DNA of 64,000 nt from Streptococcus orisratti DSM 15617 (GCF_000380105.1 NZ_KB904515.1:1-64000), one strand, 5' to 3'; shown: positions 1 through 8,194, counted from the stretch's first letter. The notes: a model not told the origin generated them from the letters alone. Numbers and translations are program-made.

Positions 1-254
1 TGCGTCATATAGGAGCGGCGGCGACCACCACGATTTTCCTTTAAGAGGGCTTCTAAGCCACCACTTAGATAGCGATTCAATAAGTTTCGGACTGTCTGAT
101 GGACAAAACCTACTGATTTAGCTACGGATGTTAAATTATGGCATTCAGAATAAAGAATGAGTGCCTGTATTTTTCTATGATGCGGAGCATTATTTTTATC
201 TTTAAGTGCTTGCTTTAATTCTTCGACTTGTGTTTGGGTAAGTTCTTTTGTCAT
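1..254 (-). CDS. IS630-family transposase, N-terminal part (runs off the window)
   Basis: The minus-strand frame begins with ATG at 254 and stays open to the window edge (84 codons). It encodes a helix-turn-helix start (MTKELTQTQVEELKQALKDK, then HQTVRNLLNRYLSGGLEALL and a basic GGRRRS stretch). This is the winged-helix DNA-binding half typical of IS630/Tc1-mariner transposases. The DDE catalytic part lies outside the window, so I cannot say whether the element is intact. It sits directly upstream of a decapitated CPBP protease gene, which suggests that the insertion or an associated deletion cut that gene. Family call is by pattern recognition only. Confidence 0.7.
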   Translation of the reverse strand, partial: MTKELTQTQVEELKQALKDKNNAPHHRKIQALILYSECHNLTSVAKSVGFVHQTVRNLLNRYLSGGLEALLKENRGGRRRSYMT

Positions 255-328
255 AATACTATTATAACGCTATTTATGATTTTTGTTAAGTATTACTAAA
301 TTTTTTCAAAAAGTTTTGTTCTGCAGGA

Positions 329-523
329 ATGTCTATTTTCCTATCTAGCCTATGCTTTGCTCTGATTCATGTTAATCATTTTACACTAAGTGAACTTCTG
401 GGTGTTTTACCGCACTTTATGTCAGGTCTTGTTTTTGCTTACACCTATCATAAAACAGACAATCTTTTATTTTCATCTGCTGTACATATCTTTAACAATG
501 CAAGCATATTTTTATTGATGTGA
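329..523 (+). pseudogene. CPBP-family intramembrane protease, C-terminal remnant
   Basis: Sixty-four codons encode the tail of a CAAX/CPBP (Abi) membrane endopeptidase: an FALIHVNH segment matching the second conserved motif (compare FLFGLAHLP in the intact gene at 45894-46547), a membrane segment, and a terminal HIFNN motif. The EExxR catalytic motif that should precede it is absent, because the sequence upstream belongs to an IS630-type element. The ATG at 329 has no good ribosome binding site. It is best read as a truncated, non-functional remnant. CPBP proteins in streptococci often act in bacteriocin immunity or peptide maturation; the role here is unknown. Confidence 0.7.
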
Positions 524-591
524 TATTTCTTTTCTAAGTGAAATTTACTCTGATAAAACCAACTCTCTTTATAGGGGTTGGTTTTATTGCG

Positions 592-1080
592 TCATTTAAC
601 TATATTTACTCGTGGTGCTAATTGATAAAAAATCCCAAATTATAAGCAAAAATCTTCCGCTCCAGCTCATTTTGAATTCCAGATAAAGATTTAGCGATAG
701 GGTGTTCAATATTAAACTCTGAATTTAATATTGAAAACGTGTTTCAATCGTTTTTCTAATAGCTAGGAGTTTTCCCGTTTGTTGTGTTCCTTAACTCCCC
801 TCATATTTGCGAGAAGCGGTGTTCAAAGTGTTACATGCCTACTCTCAAAATCTTCCTTTAAGGCTTTGCTTAGATAACCTAAATCAGCTAGAACATTGGG
901 AGCCTCTAAACCATCCAAAAGCTCTTTAGCAAGCTTGAAGGTCATGAACAGATGCAGGTGTGACAATATGATTCAAAATGTACCCCGACTCTGTGACTGC
1001 CATGTGGACTGTAAAGGTATAAAACCACATTCTCTTTGAAGCATTATAGCCAATATCTGCAAATCCCTCTAATAGCTTAT
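592..1080 (-). pseudogene. IS982-like transposase remnant, frameshifted
   Basis: Minus-strand fragments in several frames reassemble into the C-terminal half of a DDE transposase: FADIGYNASKRMWFYTF, ESGYILNHIVTPASVHD, a VLADLGYLSKALKEDFE-like block, an AIRKTIET(R/H)F block, and a tail ending QLAPRVNIVK-stop at 592. These resemble the IS982 family (FADIGYNA..K, ADxGYLSK, R.TIE..F). At least two frameshifts and a four-base deletion near the C-terminus make it inactive. The N-terminal half is not recognisable. Family assignment is moderate; pseudogene status is clear from the broken frame. Confidence 0.55.
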
Positions 1081-1082
1081 CT

Positions 1083-1235
1083 CTAGTATTTCTGATACCT
1101 TACATTTTGAGATATTTTTCCGATGAGTGCACTCCACTGGGGCCACTTTTTGATAAAGACTTTGACAAATTTTTCAACATTGTGATAAAGATAGTTGAAG
1201 ATAAGTATGTTTAGGATTATAATGTAAGTGCTCAT
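1083..1235 (-). CDS. Hypothetical 50-aa membrane-type small protein
   Basis: An intact 50-codon frame starts at ATG 1235, eight bases after a consensus AGGAGG (1244-1249 on the plus strand), an unusually strong ribosome binding site for a degenerate region. The product starts MSTYIIILNILIFNYLYH (hydrophobic) and continues with a lysine- and tryptophan-containing segment, VEKFVKVFIKKWPQWSALIG. One membrane segment or an amphipathic small peptide is plausible. It lies between two pieces of IS debris and is not recognised. It may be a chance ORF, or a small peptide (bacteriocin, toxin or holin-like) retained by its translation signal. Confidence 0.35.
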   Translation of the reverse strand: MSTYIIILNILIFNYLYHNVEKFVKVFIKKWPQWSALIGKISQNVRYQKY

Positions 1236-1274
1236 TTGGATGACCTCCTGTTTGTTTCGTCACTTGCAGTATAG

Positions 1275-1328
1275 TCCCAATGGGTTATTTTTGTTAATCG
1301 AAATCAACTAACACCACGGGTTAGATAA
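1275..1328 (+). pseudogene. Second IS982-like transposase C-terminal scrap, opposite orientation
   Basis: The plus-strand frame encodes VIFVNRNQLTPRVR-stop. This matches the C-terminus of the minus-strand remnant (GFFIN..QLAPRVNIVK-stop) ending at 592. Only about 16 codons are recognisable. It suggests that a second, oppositely oriented copy of a related element once ended here, so 592-1328 is bounded by two outward-facing transposase tails. Confidence 0.4.
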
Positions 1329-1400
1329 ATGTTACAGGAATAATTCAAATTAGAAAATTTGTAGTATAGAAAAAGCCGAGTAATGGGTTCTTTAATTTGT

Positions 1401-2103
1401 TTATTTCAGCGTTTTAAGAAAATTTCTTATTTCCTCATTCACCACAGCAGGATTATCACATTGGAGTTGTGAGCAGCGCCAGCAATCCAGACCAAAGGAT
1501 AGCCTGTGCACTTTGCCCATTCCTTATTGTAGACTTTAACCTTTCCCGTCTTATCTTTTTTACCAACAATTAGTAAAACAGGACAGAGAATGTCACACTC
1601 TCTGTTATCATCAAGAAAGGCAGTGTAATTAAGTCCCATCAAGTGGCAGAGCTCGGACTTGCCATAGTCTGCAATCATTGCAGCCATATTTTTCCGACCT
1701 GCGTCAGTCAGAGCAGTTTGCTTTGCGATAGAGGATTTCAAGAGTTTTTCTGGAAATAATTTTGCCATCCACTCAATCTGCCTGAGCCACCATTTATCAG
1801 ACGTTGAATAATAATCCCCGTAAGGCGTCGAATCAATGGCCACAAAAGCTTTTACCAAATATGGATGCGACAGATAAAGGCCTGCGCGATAAAACCTCCC
1901 ATAGACTGACCAATGAGAATAACAGATGACAATCCGCATTCATCAAAAATAGCTTTCATGCCTTATACCATATTCTCGTAGGTAAAGGCAATATAGGGAC
2001 GGGATTCCCCGTGAGCAGGTGCATCCCATGCAATGATATTGTAGCTGCCTTCAAAAGCAGGAAACTGCTACTCAAACATGGTGCCGCCAGCCAGATCCCG
2101 TTA
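1401..2103 (-). pseudogene. Alpha/beta hydrolase, truncated and frameshifted
   Basis: Minus-strand pieces align with an alpha/beta-hydrolase fold: DLAGGTMFE (oxyanion-loop region), YNIIAWDAPAHGES, a nucleophile elbow GQSMGGFIAQ (catalytic Ser), the cap-domain region covered by 1439-1939, CPVLLIVGKKD (acid-strand region) and GAAHNSN with the catalytic His. There are in-frame stops near 2070 and 1965, a frameshift between the elbow and the 1439-1939 frame, and a further 1-nt loss near 1460 that cuts the C-terminus (which would otherwise end at 1401). The N-terminus is missing at the junction with the MATE gene. It is non-functional. Confidence 0.8.
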
Positions 2104-3332
2104 AAACCTAAGCTTGTATGCGACAGAAAAACAGCCAACGGAACTTGCAGAAAACAGAAAGTGATGATAGAAGCAATTAATGGCAGCAAGGATTTTCCAT
2201 AACCTAATAACAAACCATTTAGTACCTGCATGGCGCCAAAAATAAAGTAGAAAACGGAAACAATCCGCAAATAATTTTGTCCAATCCAAACAATGGTTTT
2301 GCTATGATTAAAAAGAATAATAAAGTGGGGAGCAAAACTATAGATAAGCACGGAAATGGCAATGGAAATCAATAAAGTTGTTATTAAAGCACTCTTGCCA
2401 CCTTTTGTAATTCTTTTTTGCTTACCCGCTCCCTCATTCTGAGCTGTAAAATTCATCAGAGCTTGACCCAAATTAATAGCTGGCATTTCCGCAAAAGCAT
2501 CTACTTTAGAAGCTGCAGTATAAGCTGCAATAGCGCTGGTACCAAAACCATTAACCAAAAATTGAATAACCAGAAAACCTAAACTGATAAAAACTTGCTG
2601 CAACATGGCAGGAAATCCAATGGCTAAAGAATGCTTTAAAATACGCCGCCTCCATTTCAGATGAAAAAAGTTAGGAACCAACTCAGGATAATATTTGTGC
2701 ATATAAAGCAAGCATACGACAAAAGAAAATAACTGAGCTATCGCAGTAGCCAGAGCGGCTCCAACAAGGCCGTAGGCAAAGCCTTTTATGAAAAGGAGGT
2801 CTAACAAGGTGTTTAATAAGACAGAGCTAATTAAAATAGTAGTTGGTGTTTTAGAATCCCCCAGACCTCTTAAAATATTGGCTAGGGTATTGTAAGCAAA
2901 GAGAAAAGGCAGACCCAACAAAGTAGTTTTTAAATAAGCGCTCACATCAAAAAGTAAATGAACTGGAACATTTAATAATTTTAAAAGAAAATCAGAACAA
3001 AACAAAGTTAAAATCATTAACAAAGTAGAAAAAAGACTATTAAAAATAAGATTAGTATCAATAACCTCTTTCATATCTTTATTTTTCTTAGCACCATAAA
3101 GCTGGAAAATAATAACACTTGCACCGATAGACATTCCCGTGGATACAGAAATAGTTAGAGCAACTATTTGAGTGCTGGATCCAACAGCAGACAAACCTCT
3201 TGCTCCCACAAGATTACCAACAATAACAGTATCTATAATATTATAAAATTGTTCAAATAAATTTCCCAAGAAAATAGGAAGTGAGAAAATTAAAAGTACT
3301 CTCCATTCCTTTCCTTTTGTTAAATCCATCAT
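1956..3332 (-). CDS. MATE-family multidrug/Na+ efflux transporter, aberrant C-terminus
   Basis: The MatE polytopic membrane protein has 458 codons and starts with ATG 3332 behind a purine-rich GAAGGAAGG site. Two MatE repeats are visible: an N-terminal one (IFLGNLFEQFYNIIDTVIVGN near residues 18-38) and a second after about residue 235 (GFPAMLQQVFISLGF). MATE proteins export cationic drugs using a Na+ or H+ gradient. The native sequence ends at FNGIWLA (about residue 412), where the last transmembrane helix should start. From there the frame reads out of phase through the hydrolase remnant (PCLSSSFLLLKAATISLHG to the stop). Helix 12 is therefore lost and replaced by about 45 foreign residues, and function is doubtful. 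It is divergent from the MocR-type regulator at 3453. Confidence 0.75.
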   Translation of the reverse strand: MMDLTKGKEWRVLLIFSLPIFLGNLFEQFYNIIDTVIVGNLVGARGLSAVGSSTQIVALTISVSTGMSIGASVIIFQLYGAKKNKDMKEVIDTNLIFNSLFSTLLMILTLFCSDFLLKLLNVPVHLLFDVSAYLKTTLLGLPFLFAYNTLANILRGLGDSKTPTTILISSVLLNTLLDLLFIKGFAYGLVGAALATAIAQLFSFVVCLLYMHKYYPELVPNFFHLKWRRRILKHSLAIGFPAMLQQVFISLGFLVIQFLVNGFGTSAIAAYTAASKVDAFAEMPAINLGQALMNFTAQNEGAGKQKRITKGGKSALITTLLISIAISVLIYSFAPHFIILFNHSKTIVWIGQNYLRIVSVFYFIFGAMQVLNGLLLGYGKSLLPLIASIITFCFLQVPLAVFLSHTSLGFNGIWLAAPCLSSSFLLLKAATISLHGMHLLTGNPVPILPLPTRIWYKA

Positions 3333-3352
3333 TTTTTCCTTCCTTCAAAAGT

Positions 3353-3429
3353 GGTATAATAAAAATACCATACAATTCATACAATAATTATAAAGAAAAA
3401 TGGTCTGCAAAGATTGCTAATATTGTATG
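3353..3429. promoter_or_regulatory. Divergent MATE/MocR control region with CATACAAT repeats
   Basis: The octamer CATACAAT occurs at 3369-3376 and 3378-3385 as a direct repeat and again inverted (ATTGTATG) at 3422-3429. A GGTAT...ATACC inverted repeat lies at 3353-3369. A minus-strand promoter fits here: TTGTAT (3379-3384), 17 bp, TATTAT (3356-3361), for the MATE gene. A plus-strand extended -10 (TGGTATAAT, ending 3360) could serve the regulator. Direct-plus-inverted repeats are the usual architecture for MocR/PdxR-type regulators, so this is a likely operator for the divergent gene product. Confidence 0.6.
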
Positions 3430-3452
3430 CCAGACAATTTTAAGGAGAAAGA

Positions 3453-4838
3453 ATGCCTGTTAATTCATTTGAAAATTATCCCATGACTTGGAAACCTGAT
3501 AAAAATTTACTAAAAACACCTTTATATCTTTCTTTGGCTGAGCTTTTAGAGCAAGATGTTATAACAGGACGTCTACCTATCAGAACACAACTTCCGTCAC
3601 AGAGAGAACTGGCAGATTTCTTGGATATTAATTTGAGCACTGTTACAAGGGCTTTTAAAATTTGCACACAAAAAGGACTCATACATGCTATTATCGGCAA
3701 AGGCACCTTTGTCTCACCCAATCCTTCTATTCCTTTATCTTCCCTAAAAAAAGACAAGACTTGTATTTGCCTCAGCGTTTTACGTCCTTATTATCAGCTA
3801 AATCATATTATCTCCGATGTATCCAGAAAATTACTCCAAAGCCAGTCGGTTGACCGCCTGTTTGAATTTGATGCCAGTCAAACGGAGCAAAGACAGAAAA
3901 TAATCGCTCAAAACTGGCTACAAAAATTTCAAGTTAATACTTCCGTGGATAATATTTTACTGACCTATGGCAGTCAAAATGCCTTAGCTGTTGCATTTTT
4001 AAGCCTTTTTAAAGCTGGCGATAAGATTGCAGTAGACAGTTTTACCTACACCAATTTTATTGCTTTAGCTAATCAATTCCATATTGAATTAATTGCATTG
4101 AAAAGTGATAATAAAGGGATTTTAGCAGAGGATTTAGCTATAAAAGTGAAACAACATAATCTTAAGGCACTCTATCTCGTTCCCACTTCAAATAATCCAA
4201 CTGCTGTTGATTTAACACTAGAACGCCGAAAGCAACTAGCAGACATCATTGTCAAAAATCATCTCCTATTGATAGAAGATGATACTTACGCTTTCACGAA
4301 TGTTACGAAAATACCACCATTTGCTCGGATAATTCCTCAATATACGATTTATATTCATGGATTATCAAAATCTTTATTTGCAAGTCTGCGTCTAGCTTAT
4401 ATGGTTGTACCTGATAACTTAAGTAACCTCTTTATAAAAACAGCTAATACGCTTAATATTCATATTCCTTTATTCAATGCTCAGATTGTAAATGAACTTA
4501 TTGTCAGTGGTAAGGCCAACCAAGTTATTGAAAGGAAAAAGCTCTTGACCAAGGAACGCAATACACTTTATCGCCAATATTTCCCAGAATCTGCTTCTGC
4601 TAATTCTTATGCTTTATTTCAATGGTTGTCTTTACCTAAACATATAGATGGCTATGCCTTTGAGAAACTTGCCAAACAAGAGGGGATTGAGGTTCTGTGT
4701 GCAGAACGTTTCTTTACGGGGAGCTTGATAGAGCAATCAGCCATACGTATAGCTATTTGTTCCCCAGATACTGTAGAAGAACTGGAAGAAGGATTAATCA
4801 TCCTAAAAGCTCTGCATTCACGAATGCAAAAGAGATAA
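3453..4838 (+). CDS. MocR-type GntR/aminotransferase-fold transcriptional regulator
   Basis: The protein has 461 codons, with an ATG start four bases after AAGGAGA. Residues 20-85 form a GntR winged helix (LPSQRELADFLDINLSTVTRA, GLIHAIIGKGTFVSP). Residues of about 110-455 form a fold-type I aminotransferase domain with a PTSNNPTA loop, an IEDDTYA aspartate segment and the presumed PLP-binding lysine in GLSKSLFASLR. MocR/PdxR proteins sense PLP or amino-derived ligands and regulate nearby, often divergent genes. The divergent neighbour here is the MATE exporter, so control of that exporter is the simplest hypothesis. The exporter is damaged but the regulator appears intact. Confidence 0.88.
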   Translation: MPVNSFENYPMTWKPDKNLLKTPLYLSLAELLEQDVITGRLPIRTQLPSQRELADFLDINLSTVTRAFKICTQKGLIHAIIGKGTFVSPNPSIPLSSLKKDKTCICLSVLRPYYQLNHIISDVSRKLLQSQSVDRLFEFDASQTEQRQKIIAQNWLQKFQVNTSVDNILLTYGSQNALAVAFLSLFKAGDKIAVDSFTYTNFIALANQFHIELIALKSDNKGILAEDLAIKVKQHNLKALYLVPTSNNPTAVDLTLERRKQLADIIVKNHLLLIEDDTYAFTNVTKIPPFARIIPQYTIYIHGLSKSLFASLRLAYMVVPDNLSNLFIKTANTLNIHIPLFNAQIVNELIVSGKANQVIERKKLLTKERNTLYRQYFPESASANSYALFQWLSLPKHIDGYAFEKLAKQEGIEVLCAERFFTGSLIEQSAIRIAICSPDTVEELEEGLIILKALHSRMQKR

Positions 4839-5052
4839 ATCTTCACTAGTCAAATGGAAAACGAGACAACTGTGCTCAAACAATCATAACAGACCAAAGC
4901 GAATATCGTCGAAAATGTTATTTGGGTGTGCCAAGACAGCTTAGATTGTGGACTTTGGTATAACTACGAACTTATTGAGTTCGACTTGATAAATGAGCTT
5001 CAAATAAAACGCGGGAAATAAAAAAGGCTTCAAATAAAAATTTTAAAAAAGC
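4839..5052. other. Intergenic stretch, no gene
   Basis: No supported ORF lies between the MocR regulator and the S10 promoter. The only structure I see is a 13-bp direct repeat GCTTCAAATAAAA at 4997-5009 and 5027-5039 (30 bp apart), immediately upstream of the ribosomal promoter. Confidence 0.5.
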
Positions 5053-5081
5053 TTGCAAAGGCCTGTGAAATCTGGTATTAT
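5053..5081 (+). promoter_or_regulatory. Promoter of the S10 ribosomal operon
   Basis: A -35 TTGCAA (5053-5058), 17-bp spacer and -10 TATTAT (5076-5081) lie about 130 bp before rpsJ. This is the only well-spaced sigma-A-like promoter in the gap and fits a strongly expressed ribosomal operon with a long leader. Confidence 0.75.
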
Positions 5082-5132
5082 ATACTGGTGCTGTAAAAAA
5101 AAACAGCTTTAGCTATGATGCAAGAGGTTGCG

Positions 5133-5166
5133 ACACGCTCGGTTGCATTGCCACGCAATAGCGTGT
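5133..5166 (+). promoter_or_regulatory. Stem-loop in the S10 operon leader
   Basis: ACACGCT (5133-5139) pairs with AGCGTGT (5160-5166), with an inner TTG/CAA extension. This gives a hairpin in the untranslated leader about 55 bases before rpsJ. There is no U-run after it, so it is not an intrinsic terminator. It may be a regulatory or stabilising leader structure; its ligand, if any, is unknown. Confidence 0.5.
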
Positions 5167-5220
5167 TGGTTTTCTTGAGGAGCTAGCCTATTATCTTAAA
5201 TAGACGAAAAGGAGAAAAAG

Positions 5221-5529
5221 ATGGCAAACAAAAAAATCCGTATCCGTTTAAAAGCCTACGAGCATCGTACACTGGATACAGCGGCAGAAAAGATCGTTGA
5301 AACTGCGACACGTACAGGTGCTACAGTTGCTGGACCAGTTCCACTTCCAACTGAGCGTAGCCTTTACACAATTATTCGTGCGACACACAAATACAAAGAT
5401 TCTCGCGAACAATTTGAAATGCGTACGCACAAACGTCTTGTTGACATCATTAACCCAACACAAAAAACGGTTGACGCTTTGATGAAGCTTGACTTGCCAA
5501 GCGGTGTTAATGTAGAGATCAAACTTTAA
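5221..5529 (+). CDS. rpsJ: 30S ribosomal protein S10
   Basis: S10 has 102 codons, the usual length. It has a start typical of streptococcal S10 ([20 protein letters not shown]) and the conserved R-(T)HKRL-D-I-(I/N)P loop ([14 protein letters not shown]). It belongs to the 3' domain of the 30S subunit near the A site and also acts in antitermination as NusE. ATG follows AAGGAGAAAAAG. It is the first gene of the S10-spc-alpha operon. The 244-bp gap to rplC is unusually long and holds repeats (listed separately). Confidence 0.98.
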
Positions 5530-5548
5530 TCGTTTGAAAAGCAAGTAA

Positions 5549-5675
5549 GAAGTAGGTTCGGATGTAACTGAACGCAGGCTGAACTCTGTGTGAGAAAGAC
5601 AAATCTTTCTAGAAAGTAATGTTTCTTCGTCGGTTTTCTTGTTTTTACATTGAGTTTGAGTCTTCAGTATCTTAG
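5549..5675 (+). repeat. Stem-loop repeat unit, family R (plus orientation)
   Basis: The unit runs from GAACGCAGGCTGAACTC to CAGTATCTTAG with a central hairpin (TTTCTAGAAAGTAATGTTTCTTCG). Its core TCTAGAAAGTAATGTTTCTTCGTC is near-identical in pattern to CCTAGAAGTAAACTTCTTCGTC in the (reversed) unit at 12185-12310. Its end AGTATCTTAG matches the unit ends near 62.8 kb. It belongs to a dispersed family of roughly 110-140 bp stem-loop repeats in this window. Confidence 0.55.
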
Positions 5676-5679
5676 CTTT

Positions 5680-5742
5680 GAGCACAAAAAACGCTCGTTA
5701 AAAACTTTTTTGAGCATGAAAAACGCTCATAAAAAACTTTTT
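5680..5742 (+). repeat. 32-bp tandem repeat with GAGC/GCTC hairpins
   Basis: Two copies, offset 32 bp (5680 and 5712), read GAGC-N-AAAAACGCTC-N-TAAAAAACTTTTT-like. Each contains a small GAGC...GCTC hairpin followed by A- and T-rich sequence. They lie between rpsJ and rplC, just upstream of the rplC ribosome binding site. Confidence 0.6.
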
Positions 5743-5773
5743 AAATACAAATAAGAAAAGGAAATATTTTCTC

Positions 5774-6400
5774 ATGACAAAAGGAATCTTAGGGAAAAAA
5801 GTGGGAATGACTCAAATCTTCACTGAAAACGGTGAATTTATCCCTGTTACTGTCATCGAAGCGACTCCAAACGTTGTGCTTCAAGTGAAAACTGTTGAAA
5901 TAGATGGTTACGAAGCAGTTCAAGTTGGTTTTGATGACAAACGTGAAGTATTGAGCAACAAACCTGCCAAAGGCCATGTAGCAAAAGCTAACACTGCTCC
6001 TAAGCGCTTCATTCGTGAATTCAAAAACATTGAAGGCTTGGAAGTTGGACAAGAAATTACAGTTGAAACTTTCGCAGCTGGTGATGTTGTTGATGTAACT
6101 GGTACATCTAAAGGTAAAGGGTTCCAAGGTGTTATCAAACGCCATGGCCAATCACGTGGACCTATGGCTCACGGTTCTCGTTACCATCGTCGTCCAGGTT
6201 CTATGGGACCTGTTGCGCCTAACCGTGTTTTCAAAAATAAGCACTTGGCAGGACGTATGGGTGGCAATCGTGTAACCATTCAAAATCTTGAAATTGTACA
6301 AGTTATTCCTGAGAAGAACGTTATCCTAATCAAAGGTAACGTACCAGGTGCTAAGAAATCTCTTATCACTATCAAATCAGCTGTTAAAGCTGCTAAATAA
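5774..6400 (+). CDS. rplC: 50S ribosomal protein L3
   Basis: L3 has 208 codons, standard length. It starts [16 protein letters not shown] and carries the [13 protein letters not shown] and [15 protein letters not shown] regions that form the loop reaching the peptidyl transferase centre. L3 is an early 23S assembly protein. It precedes rplD by 23 bp with AAGGAGA as ribosome binding site for the next gene. Confidence 0.98.
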   Translation: MTKGILGKKVGMTQIFTENGEFIPVTVIEATPNVVLQVKTVEIDGYEAVQVGFDDKREVLSNKPAKGHVAKANTAPKRFIREFKNIEGLEVGQEITVETFAAGDVVDVTGTSKGKGFQGVIKRHGQSRGPMAHGSRYHRRPGSMGPVAPNRVFKNKHLAGRMGGNRVTIQNLEIVQVIPEKNVILIKGNVPGAKKSLITIKSAVKAAK

Positions 6401-6423
6401 TAAGAAAGGAGAAAACAGTTAAA

Positions 6424-7047
6424 ATGGCAAACGTAAAACTATTTGACCAAACTGGTAAAGAAGTTAGTTCAGTTGAATTAAACGACGCTATCTTCGGTAT
6501 CGAACCAAACGAATCAGTAGTATTTGATGTCGTCATCAGCCAACGTGCTAGCCTTCGCCAAGGGACTCATGCAGTTAAAAACCGCTCAGCAGTATCTGGT
6601 GGCGGACGTAAACCATGGCGTCAAAAAGGAACTGGACGTGCGCGTCAAGGTTCTATCCGCTCACCACAATGGCGTGGTGGTGGTGTTGTCTTCGGACCTA
6701 CTCCGCGTTCATATGGATACAAACTTCCACAAAAAGTTCGTCGCCTTGCTTTGAAATCAGTTTACTCAGCAAAAGTTGCTGAAGATAAATTTGTAGCTGT
6801 AGAAAGCCTTTCATTTGCAGCTCCAAAAACTGCTGAATTTGCAAACGTACTTTCAGCGCTTAACGTTGATTCAAAAGTACTTGTAATCCTTGAAGAAGGA
6901 AATGAATTTGCAGCGCTTTCTGCACGTAACCTTCCAAACGTAACGGTTGCAACTGCAACTACTGCAAGTGTTCTTGACATCGTGAACGCAGACAAACTTC
7001 TTGTTACTAAAGAAGCAATCTCTACAATTGAGGAGGTTCTTGCATAA
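6424..7047 (+). CDS. rplD: 50S ribosomal protein L4
   Basis: L4 has 207 codons. The exit-tunnel loop [25 protein letters not shown] (about residues 63-87) is intact and shows none of the insertions or substitutions in the GTGRA segment that are associated with macrolide resistance. L4 binds 23S domain I. In enterobacteria it autoregulates the S10 operon; no equivalent is established for streptococci. Its stop overlaps the rplW start by one base (TAATG), indicating translational coupling. Confidence 0.98.
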   Translation: MANVKLFDQTGKEVSSVELNDAIFGIEPNESVVFDVVISQRASLRQGTHAVKNRSAVSGGGRKPWRQKGTGRARQGSIRSPQWRGGGVVFGPTPRSYGYKLPQKVRRLALKSVYSAKVAEDKFVAVESLSFAAPKTAEFANVLSALNVDSKVLVILEEGNEFAALSARNLPNVTVATATTASVLDIVNADKLLVTKEAISTIEEVLA

Positions 7048-7343
7048 TGAATTTGTATGACGTAATCAAAAAACCAGTTATTACTGAAAAATCTATGTAC
7101 GACCTCGAAGCAGGGAAATACACATTTGAAGTTGACACTCGTGCACACAAACTTTTGATCAAACAAGCTATCGAAGCAGCGTTTGACGGAGTTAAAGTTG
7201 CGAACGTGAACACTGTAACGGTTAAACCTAAAGCTAAACGCGTAGGGCGTTACACAGGTTTCACAAGCAAAACTAAAAAAGCTATCATCACTCTTACAGC
7301 TGATTCTAAAGCAATCGAGTTGTTCGCAGCTGAAGCTGAATAA
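7047..7343 (+). CDS. rplW: 50S ribosomal protein L23
   Basis: L23 has 98 codons with the family start [17 protein letters not shown] and an extended C-terminal loop ([22 protein letters not shown]). L23 sits at the tunnel exit and docks trigger factor and SRP. It is coupled to rplD by the TAATG overlap. Confidence 0.98.
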   Translation: MNLYDVIKKPVITEKSMYDLEAGKYTFEVDTRAHKLLIKQAIEAAFDGVKVANVNTVTVKPKAKRVGRYTGFTSKTKKAIITLTADSKAIELFAAEAE

Positions 7344-7360
7344 TCTAAGGAGGAATTAAC

Positions 7361-8194
7361 GTGGGTATTAAAGTTTATAAACCAACGACAAATGGCCGTC
7401 GTAACATGACTTCTTTGGATTTTGCTGAAATCACAACAAGTACTCCTGAGAAATCATTGCTTGTTTCACTTAAAAACAAAGCTGGTCGTAACAACAACGG
7501 TCGCATTACTGTACGTCACCAAGGTGGCGGACACAAACGTCACTACCGTTTGATTGACTTCAAACGCAACAAAGACGGCGTTGAAGCAGTTGTTAAAACT
7601 ATCGAGTATGATCCAAATCGTACAGCTAACATCGCTCTCGTACACTACACTGACGGTGTGAAAGCTTACATTCTTGCACCAAAAGGTCTTGAAGTAGGTC
7701 AACGTATCATTTCTGGTCCAGATGCAGATATTAAAGTTGGTAATGCACTTCCACTTGCAAATATCCCAGTTGGTACAGTTATCCACAATATTGAACTTCA
7801 ACCAGGTAAAGGTGCCGAGTTGATTCGTGCCGCTGGAGCTTCTGCTCAAGTGCTTGGTCAAGAAGGTAAATATGTTCTGGTTCGTCTTCAATCAGGTGAA
7901 GTTCGTATGATTCTCGGAACTTGTCGTGCTACAATCGGTACAGTTGGTAACGAACAACAATCACTTGTTAACTTGGGTAAAGCTGGTCGTAGCCGTTGGA
8001 TGGGTATTCGTCCTACTGTTCGTGGTTCTGTAATGAACCCTAACGATCACCCACACGGTGGTGGTGAAGGTAAGGCACCAGTTGGACGTAAAGCACCGTC
8101 TACTCCTTGGGGTAAACCTGCGCTTGGTCTTAAAACTCGTAACAAAAAAGCTAAATCTGACAAACTTATTGTTCGTCGCCGTAACGAAAAATAG
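7361..8194 (+). CDS. rplB: 50S ribosomal protein L2
   Basis: L2 has 277 codons and a GTG start at 7361 after AAGGAGG (7348-7354). The C-terminal [14 protein letters not shown] motif contains the conserved histidine near the peptidyl transferase centre. The N-terminal OB fold and SH3-like domain are full length. L2 is required for subunit association and peptidyl transfer. An atypically long 207-bp gap with hairpins follows before rpsS. Confidence 0.98.
   Translation: MGIKVYKPTTNGRRNMTSLDFAEITTSTPEKSLLVSLKNKAGRNNNGRITVRHQGGGHKRHYRLIDFKRNKDGVEAVVKTIEYDPNRTANIALVHYTDGVKAYILAPKGLEVGQRIISGPDADIKVGNALPLANIPVGTVIHNIELQPGKGAELIRAAGASAQVLGQEGKYVLVRLQSGEVRMILGTCRATIGTVGNEQQSLVNLGKAGRSRWMGIRPTVRGSVMNPNDHPHGGGEGKAPVGRKAPSTPWGKPALGLKTRNKKAKSDKLIVRRRNEK

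Noticed and set aside
5248-5685. 145-codon minus-strand frame across rpsJ and the gap
   Set aside because: It is a shadow of the S10 gene; no ribosome binding site, cysteine-rich low-complexity product, and the plus-strand gene is certain.
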